Origin: Citrus sinensis
Lineage: Eukaryota; Streptophyta; Magnoliopsida; Sapindales; Rutaceae
Assembly (NCBI RefSeq): GCF_022201045.2
Contig: NC_068564.1
Coordinates: 3,658,001 to 3,722,000 of the forward strand
Direction: 5' to 3'
Length of the DNA: 64,000 nt
A program made the translations under genes and the position numbers. Below the pieces are notes generated by a model. That model did not search any database, had not been told where the DNA came from, and worked only from the letters and a program-made list of their open reading frames with translations. Positions within the stretch are counted from its first letter, which is position 1; every line of letters begins with the position of its first letter. Below are positions 1 to 10,136 of this stretch, one piece after another.

Positions 1-747
1 CGAAAGAACTAACAACCATCATGAACTGGCCCACGTATGATCGATCAAAGCCATTGGCGAAGAATTTGCTTTCGCTGGCAGAGATCAGAGGAAATGATAA
101 TCTCGCCAATGGATTATTAAATAAACTAAACATTACAATCATAATCATTGTATACCTAAAGATTATTTGTCAGATTAAAAAAAGAACCATACGCGTCCAT
201 TCCTTATTAGCTTGTTATTGTTATGAAAATATTTTTCTATATAAGACGTATCATGGTACCCTTTTTTTATGTATATATCATAATCCGCAATTATGTTCAC
301 GTTTACAAATTCAATAATGATAAAGGAATTATAGTTTTTCTTTTTTTAAAAAAAAAAAAGAAAAGAAAACTCATGAATTATTATTTTATTTAGAACAATT
401 CTATACGCAACAACTGTATCGGATACCTAATTTCTTTTCCACCCCCGGAAGAAAAAATCAGTGAGCTAGGTTGGCGAAATAAAAGGTTGGAATGATTTAA
501 TTTGGTAGCAAAGCCAGAAAATTGACCTAAATCAATTGGTCACATGCTACGGAGACAGATGGATACCTAGCTTGTCCAATGTTTTATTAGTGCATTACTT
601 TTTATTTAATTAAACATGCGCTAACTACACTCTATACTTTTTTATCTATAGTGTATTAATGTTTGAAATAAAGAAAAAAAAATATGGAGATGCAGTTTGT
701 TTAATTAAATAGGTTAGAGAAACTATTTTATCCAAAATTTTAGTTTA
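1..747. other. AT-rich intergenic DNA, nothing recognised
   Basis: There is no supportable coding frame. The stretch holds homopolymer A/T runs (for example around 340-365) and ordinary AT-rich plant spacer. The short open frame near position 21 has no recognisable motif. The right edge is set by the 5-bp target duplication of the neighbouring retrotransposon. Confidence 0.6.
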
Positions 748-752
748 GATAG

Positions 753-1205
753 TGATGCAGCGAAAGTTTAATGTTCAAAATATTCCGTTGATTCTAAAGA
801 ATACCGGAACAAAAGAACAACTAAATTCACGTTGATTCAAAAGAATACCGCGAACTTAGGGGTTAAGACTCGTTGATTCCGTAGAATACCGAGAATTAAC
901 TAAACTCAAATACTCACAAAGAGATTTGAAAATTGAAAATATTATTGAAATCGAACATATATATTCCAAAAGATACAAAAGACACTTATTTATACTAACT
1001 AAGAGACTTATCATAATTTGATTAGAAAACCTATTTTAATAAGACTTATACCTAAATTAGGAATATTACTCAAATAAGCAATGCCTAAACAATAAAACTC
1101 TAAATAGGAAACCAAATTAAAGTAGAATACAAATTAATTAAAATATTCCTAAATATTATAAATTTAAATCTAATTAAGATTTCTTCAATTTCTTGCTCTG
1201 CATCA
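753..1205 (-). repeat. LTR copy 1 (3' LTR in element orientation)
   Basis: 453 bp with TG..CA ends. It is nearly identical to the copies at 5390 and 6702, with scattered single-base differences such as CGAAAG against CGGAAG near the left end. It is directly preceded by TSD copy GATAG. Confidence 0.9.
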
Positions 1206-1699
1206 TTCCCGCCAGGCTTGAGAGAATTCGTCCTCGAATTTTGTATGTTGTAGTCTTCAAGAACATCTTCATGTGCATAAGGATTAATTTTTAAAACAGA
1301 GCTTCGACATAGACAACGAACTTTAAATTTTCCAACTTTTGTAATAACGTCCATCCAATCAGGGGCGGATCTCAGGAGAAAATTTAAGGGGGGCCAAATT
1401 TAAACTTATAATTTTGATACTATTAGAAGTAATAAATTACAACGAGACCAAATCATCCAAAAAATAGTAAGATACTAAATGAAAACAATTTTACATTTAT
1501 AATTCATTAAGGAAGATGATTACAAAGCAAAAGAGCCTCCACCCATACAAAATTTCAAGTCTTAAAGTACTGAAGCTATCAAAAGAAAATAAAAAACTTA
1601 AACAGAAACCATCATAACTATAAAGGGAAAAAGCTTCCTCAAGCAACAAAATATTCTTAACATAAGATACTAAACCCACCAAAATCAGGATCTCCAACA

Positions 1700-4144
1700 T
1701 TAAAATGGAATACGACGTTCTTTCATATCTCGAAACTCGTTGACTATTGATTCAATACTTAATTTTTCTGCAATTTCCCTTTCAATGTACATAATCAATG
1801 AATCTGTAAGAAATTCATCCTCCATTTTATTGTGAAGTCTTGTCTTTACTATACGCATAGCCGAAAATGATCGTTCTGTAGTTGCAGTAGACACTGGAAG
1901 AGTTAGCACAAGAACAATTATTCTATAGACAAGGGGGAATATTGTTGCTTTTCTAGTACTAACCAACCATTGGCTCAAGTCAGAAATGGTCGACAAACTT
2001 TTGAACTCTGGATGTTGAACTACATTATACTCATAATGCTCAAGTTGGATTTTTAAATTCATTTTATCAACGTCTGTAAAATCTGCTAGATAAAACTTGT
2101 CAGCCAATTGACAAACATCACCAATTCTAAATGACTCCCTACATTCACGAGGATCAAGTGCTGAACTAAGTATAAGCAATTGCACTGAATGTTCATTAAA
2201 TCGACTACTTAACTCTTGTAATTGGCAATCTATAACAACATAAAACAAATTTACCCTATAATGTTCAGCAACAGTGAAGTTATCTTCTTGACGCCGAGCT
2301 CGACCTTGTCTTGCAACATACTGAGCATTCATTTCTGGAATATCTATATTTCTAACCTCACAAAATGATTTCACTTGATTAAGCAAAGTAATCCACCCAT
2401 CATCTCTAAATTTCTGTATAAGTGCTTTAGTTGATGAAACAAGATGCTTAGCATGTAAAATATCTTGAGATTTAGATTGCAAAGCTTGGCAAAGTATATC
2501 AGTGATTGCCATAATTTCTTTCATGAGGTGCAAGATAAAAACAAACTCAAAACTAGTCATTGCCTCATATGCAGCATCAACATCTCCTCGTTGGAAAGCA
2601 TTAGTGCCATCTTCAATAATATTAAGTAGAACAGAACATGTTGCATTGAACATTGTTATTAAATTGGAGACTGACTTGAAGTGAGAACTCCATCGAGTAT
2701 CCCCAGGCCTTTGTAAAGTGCCAATTTGATTAAGCCCTCTCCCACTCTCAAGCTCATCAATGGAAATCATGTACTCAATGTCAGTAGCTTGAGCACATTT
2801 CAGTTCTTCATTGCGCTTACAAGAAGCACCAACAATATTCACAACCGAAGACAGTTTAGTAAAGAAATGATGAATAGGAACAATCTCATGAGATACTGCA
2901 ACTAAAGCCAATTGTAGTCGATGGGCCAAACAATGAATGTAGTAAGCATATGGACAATCTTTCAAAATTAAAGCTTGTAAACCATTCCACTCACCCCGCA
3001 TGTTACTTGCACCATCATATCCTTGCCCTCGAATATTTTGAATACTTAAATTATTATGAGACAGTAGAGAGTATATCCCATCTTTCAAAGTCACTGCAGA
3101 AGTGTTAGAGACATGAACAAGTCCAAAAAAACGTTCTCGCACAAAACCATCTTTGTCAACAAATCTCAAAACTACAGCCATTTGTTCTTTCTTCGATTCA
3201 TCACGTGATTCATCTACAATTAAACAAAACTTTGCATCACCTATTTCTTCACGAATTGCCTTTTTTACTTTCATGGAAAAGACATGTAAAATTTCTTTTT
3301 GAATATTTGGTGATATATAGGAGGCATGTTTTGGAGCTTTATCAAGTATAACATCTGTAATCTTTTCATTATTAGAGGCAAATGCTTTAAGTAATTGCAG
3401 AAAATTTCCACGATTTAATGAATTTTTGCTCTCATCATGGCCTCTAAAAGAACAACCTTGAAAAGCTAAGTATCTAATTGCTTCAACTGTAGTCTTTAAC
3501 CGCAGTCTATTATTTTCAATTTCATGAGAGGAATAACAATTAAATACCTGTGGCAGATGCTGAGATTGCCTCATCAAATCCTCACATGATTTTTCAGCCT
3601 TTTTATGAGATGAATTCAGATCCTTTTCCACATGATTAAGGAAGGCACAATTTTTCCCATCTTTAACCTTTCTCCAGACATTAAACCCATTAACAGTATA
3701 AGCCTTACATTTTGGATGTGCAGATGGTGTATTAAAGAGATAACATGGTAGACAAAAAGCAGCATCTTTTATAGGTGAATATTCCAACCAAGAAGGAAAA
3801 GAATCGAACCATGAAGATTGAAAACGACGACGGTGCTTTTCTGGTCCAGATTTGGGATACTCTGAAATTCTTGGTTGATATGGACCGGCCATTATGTATG
3901 CTCTACGAATTTCATCCCGTTGATTAACATCATGAACCCATATTTGTGGACGCAACCCTGGATCACGCTCCAAAAGTTTAGTAATAACTGGATCTGTCTC
4001 AATTCTTTGAGCTTTTAAAGGTGGATTTCCAAAATTTGGTGAATTGGTAAGTGAGACTTGTGAATTTTCAATATTTGGAGATTTGGTATTGGCTTCTGCA
4101 TTTTTCCTTTTGAAGTATTGATTAATTTTTGATGGCTTACTCAT
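1700..4144 (-). CDS. hAT transposase (TTF-type zinc finger / hAT C-terminal dimerisation)
   Basis: 814 residues, one exon, starting MSKPSKINQYF. Architecture: a basic N-terminus; a TTF-type zinc-finger region about residues 105-185 with C131, C134 and downstream His; a DUF4371-like catalytic core about 190-430 with VDES (D311) and GYDGASNM (D377); a helical insertion; and the C-terminal dimerisation block with TTERSFS (E757) and a final helical segment. D311, D377 and E757 fit the hAT DDE triad by position and context. The protein resembles the plant family often labelled zinc finger MYM-type protein 1-like. It would bind the element's ends and catalyse cut-and-paste transposition in the nucleus. 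There is no internal stop or frameshift, which is unusual among the mobile elements in this window. Confidence 0.93.
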   Translation of the reverse strand: MSKPSKINQYFKRKNAEANTKSPNIENSQVSLTNSPNFGNPPLKAQRIETDPVITKLLERDPGLRPQIWVHDVNQRDEIRRAYIMAGPYQPRISEYPKSGPEKHRRRFQSSWFDSFPSWLEYSPIKDAAFCLPCYLFNTPSAHPKCKAYTVNGFNVWRKVKDGKNCAFLNHVEKDLNSSHKKAEKSCEDLMRQSQHLPQVFNCYSSHEIENNRLRLKTTVEAIRYLAFQGCSFRGHDESKNSLNRGNFLQLLKAFASNNEKITDVILDKAPKHASYISPNIQKEILHVFSMKVKKAIREEIGDAKFCLIVDESRDESKKEQMAVVLRFVDKDGFVRERFFGLVHVSNTSAVTLKDGIYSLLSHNNLSIQNIRGQGYDGASNMRGEWNGLQALILKDCPYAYYIHCLAHRLQLALVAVSHEIVPIHHFFTKLSSVVNIVGASCKRNEELKCAQATDIEYMISIDELESGRGLNQIGTLQRPGDTRWSSHFKSVSNLITMFNATCSVLLNIIEDGTNAFQRGDVDAAYEAMTSFEFVFILHLMKEIMAITDILCQALQSKSQDILHAKHLVSSTKALIQKFRDDGWITLLNQVKSFCEVRNIDIPEMNAQYVARQGRARRQEDNFTVAEHYRVNLFYVVIDCQLQELSSRFNEHSVQLLILSSALDPRECRESFRIGDVCQLADKFYLADFTDVDKMNLKIQLEHYEYNVVQHPEFKSLSTISDLSQWLVSTRKATIFPLVYRIIVLVLTLPVSTATTERSFSAMRIVKTRLHNKMEDEFLTDSLIMYIEREIAEKLSIESIVNEFRDMKERRIPF

Positions 4145-4275
4145 GTTTGCTGCTGGGAAATTTAGGGATTTCGGTTGAGTTGCAGGTGATTTTTGAGATA
4201 TGATATTCGCGATCGCGATTTTTGGCTGATGTTCTGAGTTTTGTGGCTGATTTCTTTTTTCTTTTTTGTTTTAAT

Positions 4276-4475
4276 CATTTTGATGGCATTGTAAGTGGCT
4301 TTAGTGGGCTCTCGGGCTGTATAAAATCAAATATTTTAACGAAAGTTTGCTTTCATTTTAAAAATAAAAGTTGTTTTAATCATTTTGATGCCATTTTAAG
4401 TGGGCTCTCGGGCTGCATAAAATCAAACACTTTAACGAAAGTTTGATTTCTTTTTAAAAATAAAAGTGGGCTTTT
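4276..4475. repeat. Subterminal tandem duplication in the hAT element (about 105-bp unit)
   Basis: A unit beginning CATTTTGATG at 4276 repeats from 4381. Both copies contain TGGGCTCTCGGGCTG and the motif TTTAACGAAAGTTTG. Repeated subterminal motifs of this kind are typical transposase-binding regions in hAT elements. Binding is inferred, not shown. Confidence 0.7.
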
Positions 4476-5372
4476 GGGATTATTTAATTGTTTTAATTAT
4501 TTTACTTTTAGGTTTATAAAATTACAATATTATCTAATTTATAACTTTATATATTAATTGTACAGGGGCCAATGTAGACATTTCACATAAATTATTCATA
4601 TTTCATTTACAAATTTCAAAATATTTTAAAATCTTGGGGGGGCCATGGCACCCTTTGGTCTTATAGAGGGTCTGCCACTGCATCCAATCACTCCAATAGC
4701 GTAAAATAAATTCTTCTATCAACAACTTCTCTAATAATGTCTTCTCATATTGTTCGTGTCGAACTTCAACATAGTTGAGGAAAAACAATTTCTTTTCATA
4801 ATCCATTAATTGTTGAAAAATATCACAACTCTTATTGTCTTCTTTTGGCAAATCAAGAGAACAACAAGAGATTGTATCAACAACTATCTCTCTTTCCTCC
4901 ACAAGATCAAAAGATGGATGAACCATTACCTCTTCTCGTCCCACAATATCAAGATACTCATCAAATTTCGGCAATTGATCCAAATCAATGTCTTTGTATT
5001 GAGGATTTGTTGTAGACACGAATGACCAATTAATATTCTCCTCGGAAGGAATAATATTGTCGAGAGAAACAAAGTTACCATTTTCCTCATTATCCTCATA
5101 ACAAACATCATCATGAACAACTTCATCGAATCCATATGTCTGCTTTACGTGTAAAGATTTTCTATCTCGAAGTTTCTCTAAATCTTGAGAAATCAAACGT
5201 AAAATCCTCAACATCCTATTTAATACTTCTTTCAAGACAAAATCTTCACGGCGATGTTGTCGTTTCATGAATCAATTTTTTTTTTTTAGATTTGAAGCTA
5301 AATGGAAAAATCAAAAAGGGAAAAAAGGAAAAGTTTGGTGGTAGATGGAGTTAGATTGGTGATACCAGGTTT

Positions 5373-5386
5373 TGGCTCTGATACCA
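5373..5386 (-). other. Primer-binding site (initiator tRNA-Met type), unit 1
   Basis: The minus strand reads TGGTATCAGAGCCA, starting 3 nt inside the LTR edge. This is the usual plant retrotransposon PBS that pairs with the 3' end of tRNA-iMet. It fixes the element's orientation as minus. Confidence 0.85.
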
Positions 5387-5389
5387 AGC

Positions 5390-5842
5390 TGATGCAGCGG
5401 AAGTTTAATGTTCAAAATATTCCGTTGATTCTAGAGAATACCAAAATAAAAGAACAACTAAATTCACGTTGATTCAAAAGAATACAGCGAATTTAGGGGT
5501 TAAGACTCGTTGATTCCGTAGAATACCGAGAATTAACTAAACTCAAATACTCACAAAGAGATTTGAAAATTGAAAATATTATTGAAATCGAACATATATG
5601 CTCCAAAAGATACAAAAGACACTTATTTATACTAACTAAGAGACTTATCCTAATTTGATTAGAAAACCTATTTTAATAAGACTTATACCTAAATTAGGAA
5701 TATTACTCAAATAAGCAATGCTTAAACAATAAAACTCTAAATAGGAAACCAAATTAAAGTAGAATACAAATTAATTAAAATATTCCTAAATATTATAAAT
5801 TTAAATCTAATTAAGATTTCTTCAATTTCTTGCTCTGCATCA
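5390..5842 (-). repeat. LTR copy 2 (middle LTR shared by the two units)
   Basis: 453 bp with the same termini. It has no TSD of its own on either side. It abuts a primer-binding site on its left and a polypurine-side sequence on its right, so it serves as 5' LTR of one unit and 3' LTR of the other. Confidence 0.9.
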
Positions 5843-6576
5843 TTCCCGCCAGGCTTGAGAGAATTCGTCCTCGAATTTTGTATGTTGTAGTCTTCAAGAA
5901 CATCTTCATGTGCATAAGGATTAATTTTTAAAATAGAGCTTCGACATAGACAACGAACTTTAAATTTTCCAACTTTTGTAATAACGTCCATCCAATCACT
6001 CCAATAGCGTAAAACAAATTCTTCTATCAACAACTTCTCTAATAATGTCTTCTCATATTGTTCGTGTCGAACTTCAACATAGTTGAGGAAAAACAATTTC
6101 TTTTCATAATCCACTAATTGTTGAAAAATATCACAACTCTTTTTGTCTTCTTTTGGCAAATCAAGAGAACAATAAGAGATTGTATCAACAACTATCTCTC
6201 TCTCCTCCATAAGATCAAAAGATGGATGAACAATTACCTCTTCTCGTCCCACAATATCAAGATACTCATCAAATTTCGGCGATTGATCCAAATCAATGTC
6301 TTTGTGTTGAGGATTTGTTGTAGACATGAATTGCCAATTAATATTCTCCTCGGAAGGAATAATATTGTCGAAAGGAACAAAGTTACCATTTTCCTCATTA
6401 TCCTCATAACAAACATCATCGTGAACAACTTCATCAAATCCATATGCATGCTTTATGGGTAAAGATTTTCTATCTCAAATTTTCTCTAAATCTTGAGAAA
6501 TCAAATGTAAAATCCTCAACATCCTATTTAATACTTCTTTCAAGACAAAATCTTCACGGCGATGTTGTCGTTTCAT
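5737..6576 (-). pseudogene. Internal ORF of the non-autonomous LTR element, unit 2, with nonsense codon
   Basis: This is the collinear copy of the unit 1 frame. The conserved ATG is at 6576, but a TGA at 6477-6475 (an Arg codon in unit 1) stops it after about 33 codons. The frame is then open from 6474 down to 5737, with an internal Met at 6327. It is uninterrupted at 5989-5996, the site that carries the hAT insertion in unit 1. Function is unknown, as for unit 1. Confidence 0.6.
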
Positions 6577-6684
6577 GAATCAATTTTTTTTTTTTTTTAA
6601 GATTTGAAGCTAAACGGAAAAATCAAAAAGGGCAAAAAGGAAAAGTTTGGTGGTAGATGGAGTTAGATTGGTGATACCAGGTTT

Positions 6685-6698
6685 TGGCTCTGATACCA
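6685..6698 (-). other. Primer-binding site (initiator tRNA-Met type), unit 2
   Basis: Same 14-nt PBS and same 3-nt spacing from the LTR as in unit 1. Confidence 0.85.
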
Positions 6699-6701
6699 AG
6701 C

Positions 6702-7154
6702 TGATGCAACGGAAGTTTAATGTTCAAAATATTCCGTTGATTTTAGAGAATACCGGAACAAAAGAACAACTAAATTCACGTTGATTCAAAAGAATACCGC
6801 GAATTTAGGGGTTAAGACTCGTTGATTCCGTAGAATACCGAGAATTAACTAAACTCAAATACTCACAAAGAGATTTGAAAATTGAAAATATTATTGAAAT
6901 CAAACATATATGCTCCAAAAGATACAAAAGACACTTATTTATACTAACTAAGAGACTTATCCTAATTTGATTAGAAAACCTATTTTAATAAGACTTATAC
7001 CTAAATTAGGAATATTAGTCAAATAAGCAATGCCTAAACAATAAAACTCTAAATAGGAAACCAAATTAAAGTAGAATACAAATTAATTAAAATATTCCTA
7101 AATATTATAAATTTAAATCTAATTAAGATTTCTTCAATTTCTTGCTCTGCATCA
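6702..7154 (-). repeat. LTR copy 3 (5' LTR in element orientation)
   Basis: 453 bp with the same termini, followed immediately by the second GATAG target duplication at 7155-7159. Confidence 0.9.
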
Positions 7155-7159
7155 GATAG

Positions 7160-8433
7160 GTAAGAGTTAAACAATATATTAAAAATTTTCTCAAGGGAGT
7201 GGAATGACTATGATTTGAGACAGATGTTCATAAATAGGCTAAAAGACAAGAGTTAAAAGTGAGCTAGAAAATTGAAGAAATTGGTGTAAGAATTTTACAA
7301 AAGGATTTTAAACTTGAGATCTTGACTCTAATATCATGTTAGAGAAATCACTTAATTCAAGAGCTTAATTTCATAGGAAAATGTCCAACAATAGTTATGG
7401 CCCATTTGAGATTATTTTTGAAAGGCTTAAAAATAATTTTGAAAAACTAAAAATTAATTTTGACGTTTGGTAAAATTCTTTAGAAATCACTTTGTACAGA
7501 ATCATCCCATTCTACAGCATATTTTGAAAAGAAATGAAGGTGTATCCATCAAAATATGTTTTGCAAAATCAATTTTGTATTTAGTCCAATTCCATATATA
7601 CCCTCACATTTATTATAAAATTTAAAAATTATTCTTATTTGATTAGGCAATAAAATTATTAAATTTAGAGAAGTTATCATTATTCCCAAATACCAATTAT
7701 TTTTTGATAAAAAAATATTTTAATTATTATTTATTAATGTAAACCATAAAAAAAATACATATGAATGTTTATGTATATGTAAATAAATTTCGTTTAACAT
7801 TATGTTCATTTTAGACATTTGCATTCGTAGAGCAGTTCCATTTGAAGATTTACCAGACACATACAATCACTATTAGAACTCACAAAACTTTTAAAAATAA
7901 ATTGTCAAATATTTAATTGATTTTTTCACAGCTCATTATTTCTATTGCACAGCTAACAACAATTATTTTGCAAGTTACAATATTATCAAACCGACTCTTA
8001 ATAAGACACGTATTAATAAATTTATTAATCACTCAATTTCGACTTTTAGAGAAATATGAGGTTAAAATTTATAATTGGCTCTATCTGAAATAATAAAGCT
8101 TTAAAGGACAATTTTGTAAGCCTCATATTAATGAGGTTCATATCATATACACTTTACTTACATACAAGCTAAAGAATACTTATGATAAATGTTAGCTACA
8201 AGATAATTACAAAACTAATTACAAGACAAACTATAATGGCAAGAATATGAAAGTACCATATCAGACTCCATCGCCATCGTGCTCTCCTGGACCTCTTTGT
8301 TGGTTTTTGGGTGGGGGGGTGTTGGGGAAGAGCAGGCAACAGTCTCGAGAAAAGCTTTGAACTAAAAAGCCCCGCTTTAAATACCGGACCATGTTAGTCA
8401 CATTTCTCATAATTGTATCAAATTTATAAAAGC
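7160..8433. other. AT-rich spacer upstream of the first PMEI copy
   Basis: No supportable gene. Just upstream of the PMEI pseudogene there is CCCGCTTTAAATACCGG (about 8370-8386), a degenerate TATA-like sequence at the spacing where the intact paralogues have a clean TATA box. A G-rich stretch sits at 8309-8320. Confidence 0.5.
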
Positions 8434-8985
8434 ATGGCAAGAACATCCAGTTCGGTGTTGCTACTCTTAGTTTTGTACATTACTTGCACGACAATATTGG
8501 CTAGTAGGCACATCACCGTGAAGCTGTCGTGCAATAATGACACAAGCTTCGTTGAAACATCGTGCAAATCCACCACCTATCCTACAGTATGCGTGCAGTA
8601 TCTCTTGCCTTACGCCAGTAAAATCCAACGAAGCCCCAAAAAGGTGGCGCTAGTGGCCTTGTCCAGGAGCGTAGTAAATGTTCACTCCTGTCAAAACAGA
8701 AAAAAAACTCAAGAACTTGAAGCCAATAGAGTATGAAGCAATTGCAGATTGCTTAGTCGTTTTGAGTGATTCTGAGGAATTAAGAATTCGATTCAGGAGC
8801 TGGAGCACTTGGGTCAATGTTGTAACATGGGTCAGTGCTGCCTTCACCAATGAAGACATCGGTCTTGATGGTTCTCAAACAAGGATATGGATGGTAAAGT
8901 GAAGGATTCCATTAGAGCTAAGGTTGTTACGGTTGATAAGATCACCAGCAATGCATTGGCATTGGTTGAAAAGTTTGCTAAAACA
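8434..8985 (+). pseudogene. PMEI/invertase-inhibitor pseudogene, frameshifted and split by a retrotransposon
   Basis: It opens at ATG 8434 with a signal peptide and the conserved PMEI start of the mature domain (TSCKSTTYPTVC). After about 80 codons (near 8660-8705) the frame is broken by small indels relative to its neighbours. The second frame carries LKPIEYEAIADCL and WVSAAFTNED. A further shift near 8880 moves the C-terminus (KVKDSIRAKV, TSNALALVEKF) into a third frame. The fourth conserved Cys (NTCLD in neighbours) reads as DIGLD, so one disulfide is lost. The last codons are cut by the LTR element at 8986; the remaining CATTGA tail lies at 13392-13397 after the second target-site copy. 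Closest in style to the genes at 14936 and 24074. Non-functional. Confidence 0.88.
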
Positions 8986-9801
8986 TGTTGATGCGAGATT
9001 CTGGTTGTCCTCGTTTTACGACCAGGGTCTCTGCTCGATCAACTTCACCTCGACCAGGATCTCTCTTCGTAAAGCTTCTTCTCCAGAGGTTCCTGCGCAC
9101 ACAGACAGGTCAGAGTACGCCGGTTGTTTTCCCGGCGCAAACCCTCCGACGCTCAAGTCAGATATGAAGGTTCGGGGAACGCTTACCACAAATCTTATGG
9201 CTGTTAGGTTGTTTTCTCTCTTTTAGAATTTCTTTTCTAATCTCAAAAATGCTAACCTATTTACCTTCGTTGGCTACCTTTTTATAGGCTTCCTCTGAAT
9301 CCCAGTTTTCCGCTTTCTTCGAGACGGTACGGGACTCTGACTGCCGCGTTATGGGCAAACGTGGGATCTTGCGTGTTACGCCACGGTTCTGGGGAAAGCG
9401 TGGCTGTCGTGGTTTTGTGAGATCTTGTTTCCGCTTTTTTGGGGGACGGTATGGGACTCCGACTGCTGCGTTATGCTGCGTTATGGGCAAACGTGGGATC
9501 TTGCGTGTTACGCCACGGTTCTGGGGAAAGCGTGGCTGTCGTGCCTAGATTCTCGGGCTGGAGAGCATGCCTTGCCAACTGCCGTCGACCGGGTCTCCTC
9601 GCCTCTCGACCTCTAGCCGGAATGGCCTTATGCCTCTTACAGGAAATTTGCCTCGCGGATGACGTGCTCGTGGACGAGCAGGATATTTCTGCTCCTGTTC
9701 CCCCGCGCACCAGGCTTTTACGGAACACACTGGTTCGCAGAACTCTGCCATCAGATATCTGCTCACCATGCCTGGTCTCGTCGACGTATTTCTCCCAAAC
9801 A
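8986..9801 (-). repeat. 3' LTR of the Tat-like element
   Basis: 816 bp, TGTTGATGCG to TCCCAAACA. It contains an internal direct duplication of a segment reading TTATGGGCAAACGTGGGATC (near 9349 and 9481). Open frames within it are incidental. Confidence 0.92.
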
Positions 9802-10136
9802 TCGGTCCCCCAGTTTCTGGTGTTGGGTAATGTAGTGGACCAGCAGTAGAAACTCGTTAGTACTCGCTCGCGTGGGATTGAAAAAGGCTGCCAAGAATCA
9901 CGTCGCATTTAATTGCGGACGAGGTGACGTGGCAGAAATCCCCCCCTCCATTTGAATTTCAAACCGACGGTTATGAGACCCTCGGGATTCGGCGCTGTAA
10001 AATGCTGGCAACCCAAGAGTCCGTCCTCATTAGGAAAATCAAATCCTCTCTGTTAATTATTAACAAATTAATAAAAATGTTTTTTGATTACTTTCTTGTG
10101 TTGTAATTATGAGTTAATTTTCGTTTGAGAATCTGC
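9802..10136 (-). other. Untranslated 3' region of the Tat-like element with purine tract
   Basis: Next to the 3' LTR the minus strand reads AACTGGGGGACCGA, a plausible polypurine tract for plus-strand priming. The rest shows no coding motif. Confidence 0.6.

Larger units (their letters stand above)
1360..4680 (-). mobile_element. hAT-superfamily DNA transposon, apparently full length
   Basis: A 3321-bp insertion with imperfect terminal inverted repeats (CAGGGGCGGATCT at the left; CAGTGGCAGACCCT at the right, read in reverse). It is flanked by a perfect 8-bp target duplication CATCCAAT (1352-1359 and 4681-4688), the length expected for hAT. The empty site is preserved in the second retrotransposon unit at 5989-5996. 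The element carries one long transposase frame and subterminal repeats near the transposase 5' end. Termini, TSD and an intact ORF together make it a candidate autonomous copy. Confidence 0.93.
1100..5268 (-). pseudogene. Internal ORF of the non-autonomous LTR element, unit 1, split by hAT
   Basis: The frame opens at ATG 5268 (MKRQHRRED...) and is open up to the hAT insertion at 4688/4681. It resumes on the far side at 1359-1352 and ends inside the LTR at 1100. The intact arrangement is seen in unit 2. The product is charged, with leucine-rich and acidic stretches (LLEKLLIEEF). Near its end, just upstream of the LTR, it contains NSRTNSLKPGG, a C-terminal motif common in plant gypsy-type polyproteins. 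I see no zinc knuckle and no enzymatic motif, so function is unassigned; it may be a gag remnant. The hAT insertion makes the current frame read into transposon sequence and stop at 4603. Confidence 0.6.
753..7154 (-). mobile_element. Tandem (LTR-internal-LTR-internal-LTR) non-autonomous LTR retrotransposon
   Basis: Three direct repeats of exactly 453 bp (753-1205, 5390-5842, 6702-7154) begin TGATGCA and end TGCATCA. One 5-bp target duplication GATAG flanks the whole block (748-752 and 7155-7159). On the minus strand each LTR is followed after 3 bp by a primer-binding site TGGTATCAGAGCCA, matching the 3' end of initiator tRNA-Met. The 3' LTR is preceded by a purine-rich tract (1206-1214, read in reverse). 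Each internal region is about 0.86 kb once the hAT insertion in the left unit is removed, so repeat units are 1308 and 1312 bp. No protease, reverse transcriptase or integrase is present, so the element would need enzymes in trans. One TSD around three LTRs points to unequal LTR recombination, or insertion of an already tandem cDNA. Confidence 0.88.

Noticed and set aside
5373..5386. tRNA-Met-like sequence as a possible tRNA gene
   Set aside because: Only the 3' 14 nt match, at LTR edges; these are primer-binding sites (also at 6685, 40743, 57907).
9257..9908. Overlapping frames in the Tat-like LTRs (also 12842-13434)
   Set aside because: They occur identically in both LTRs, overlap in several frames and contain no domain.
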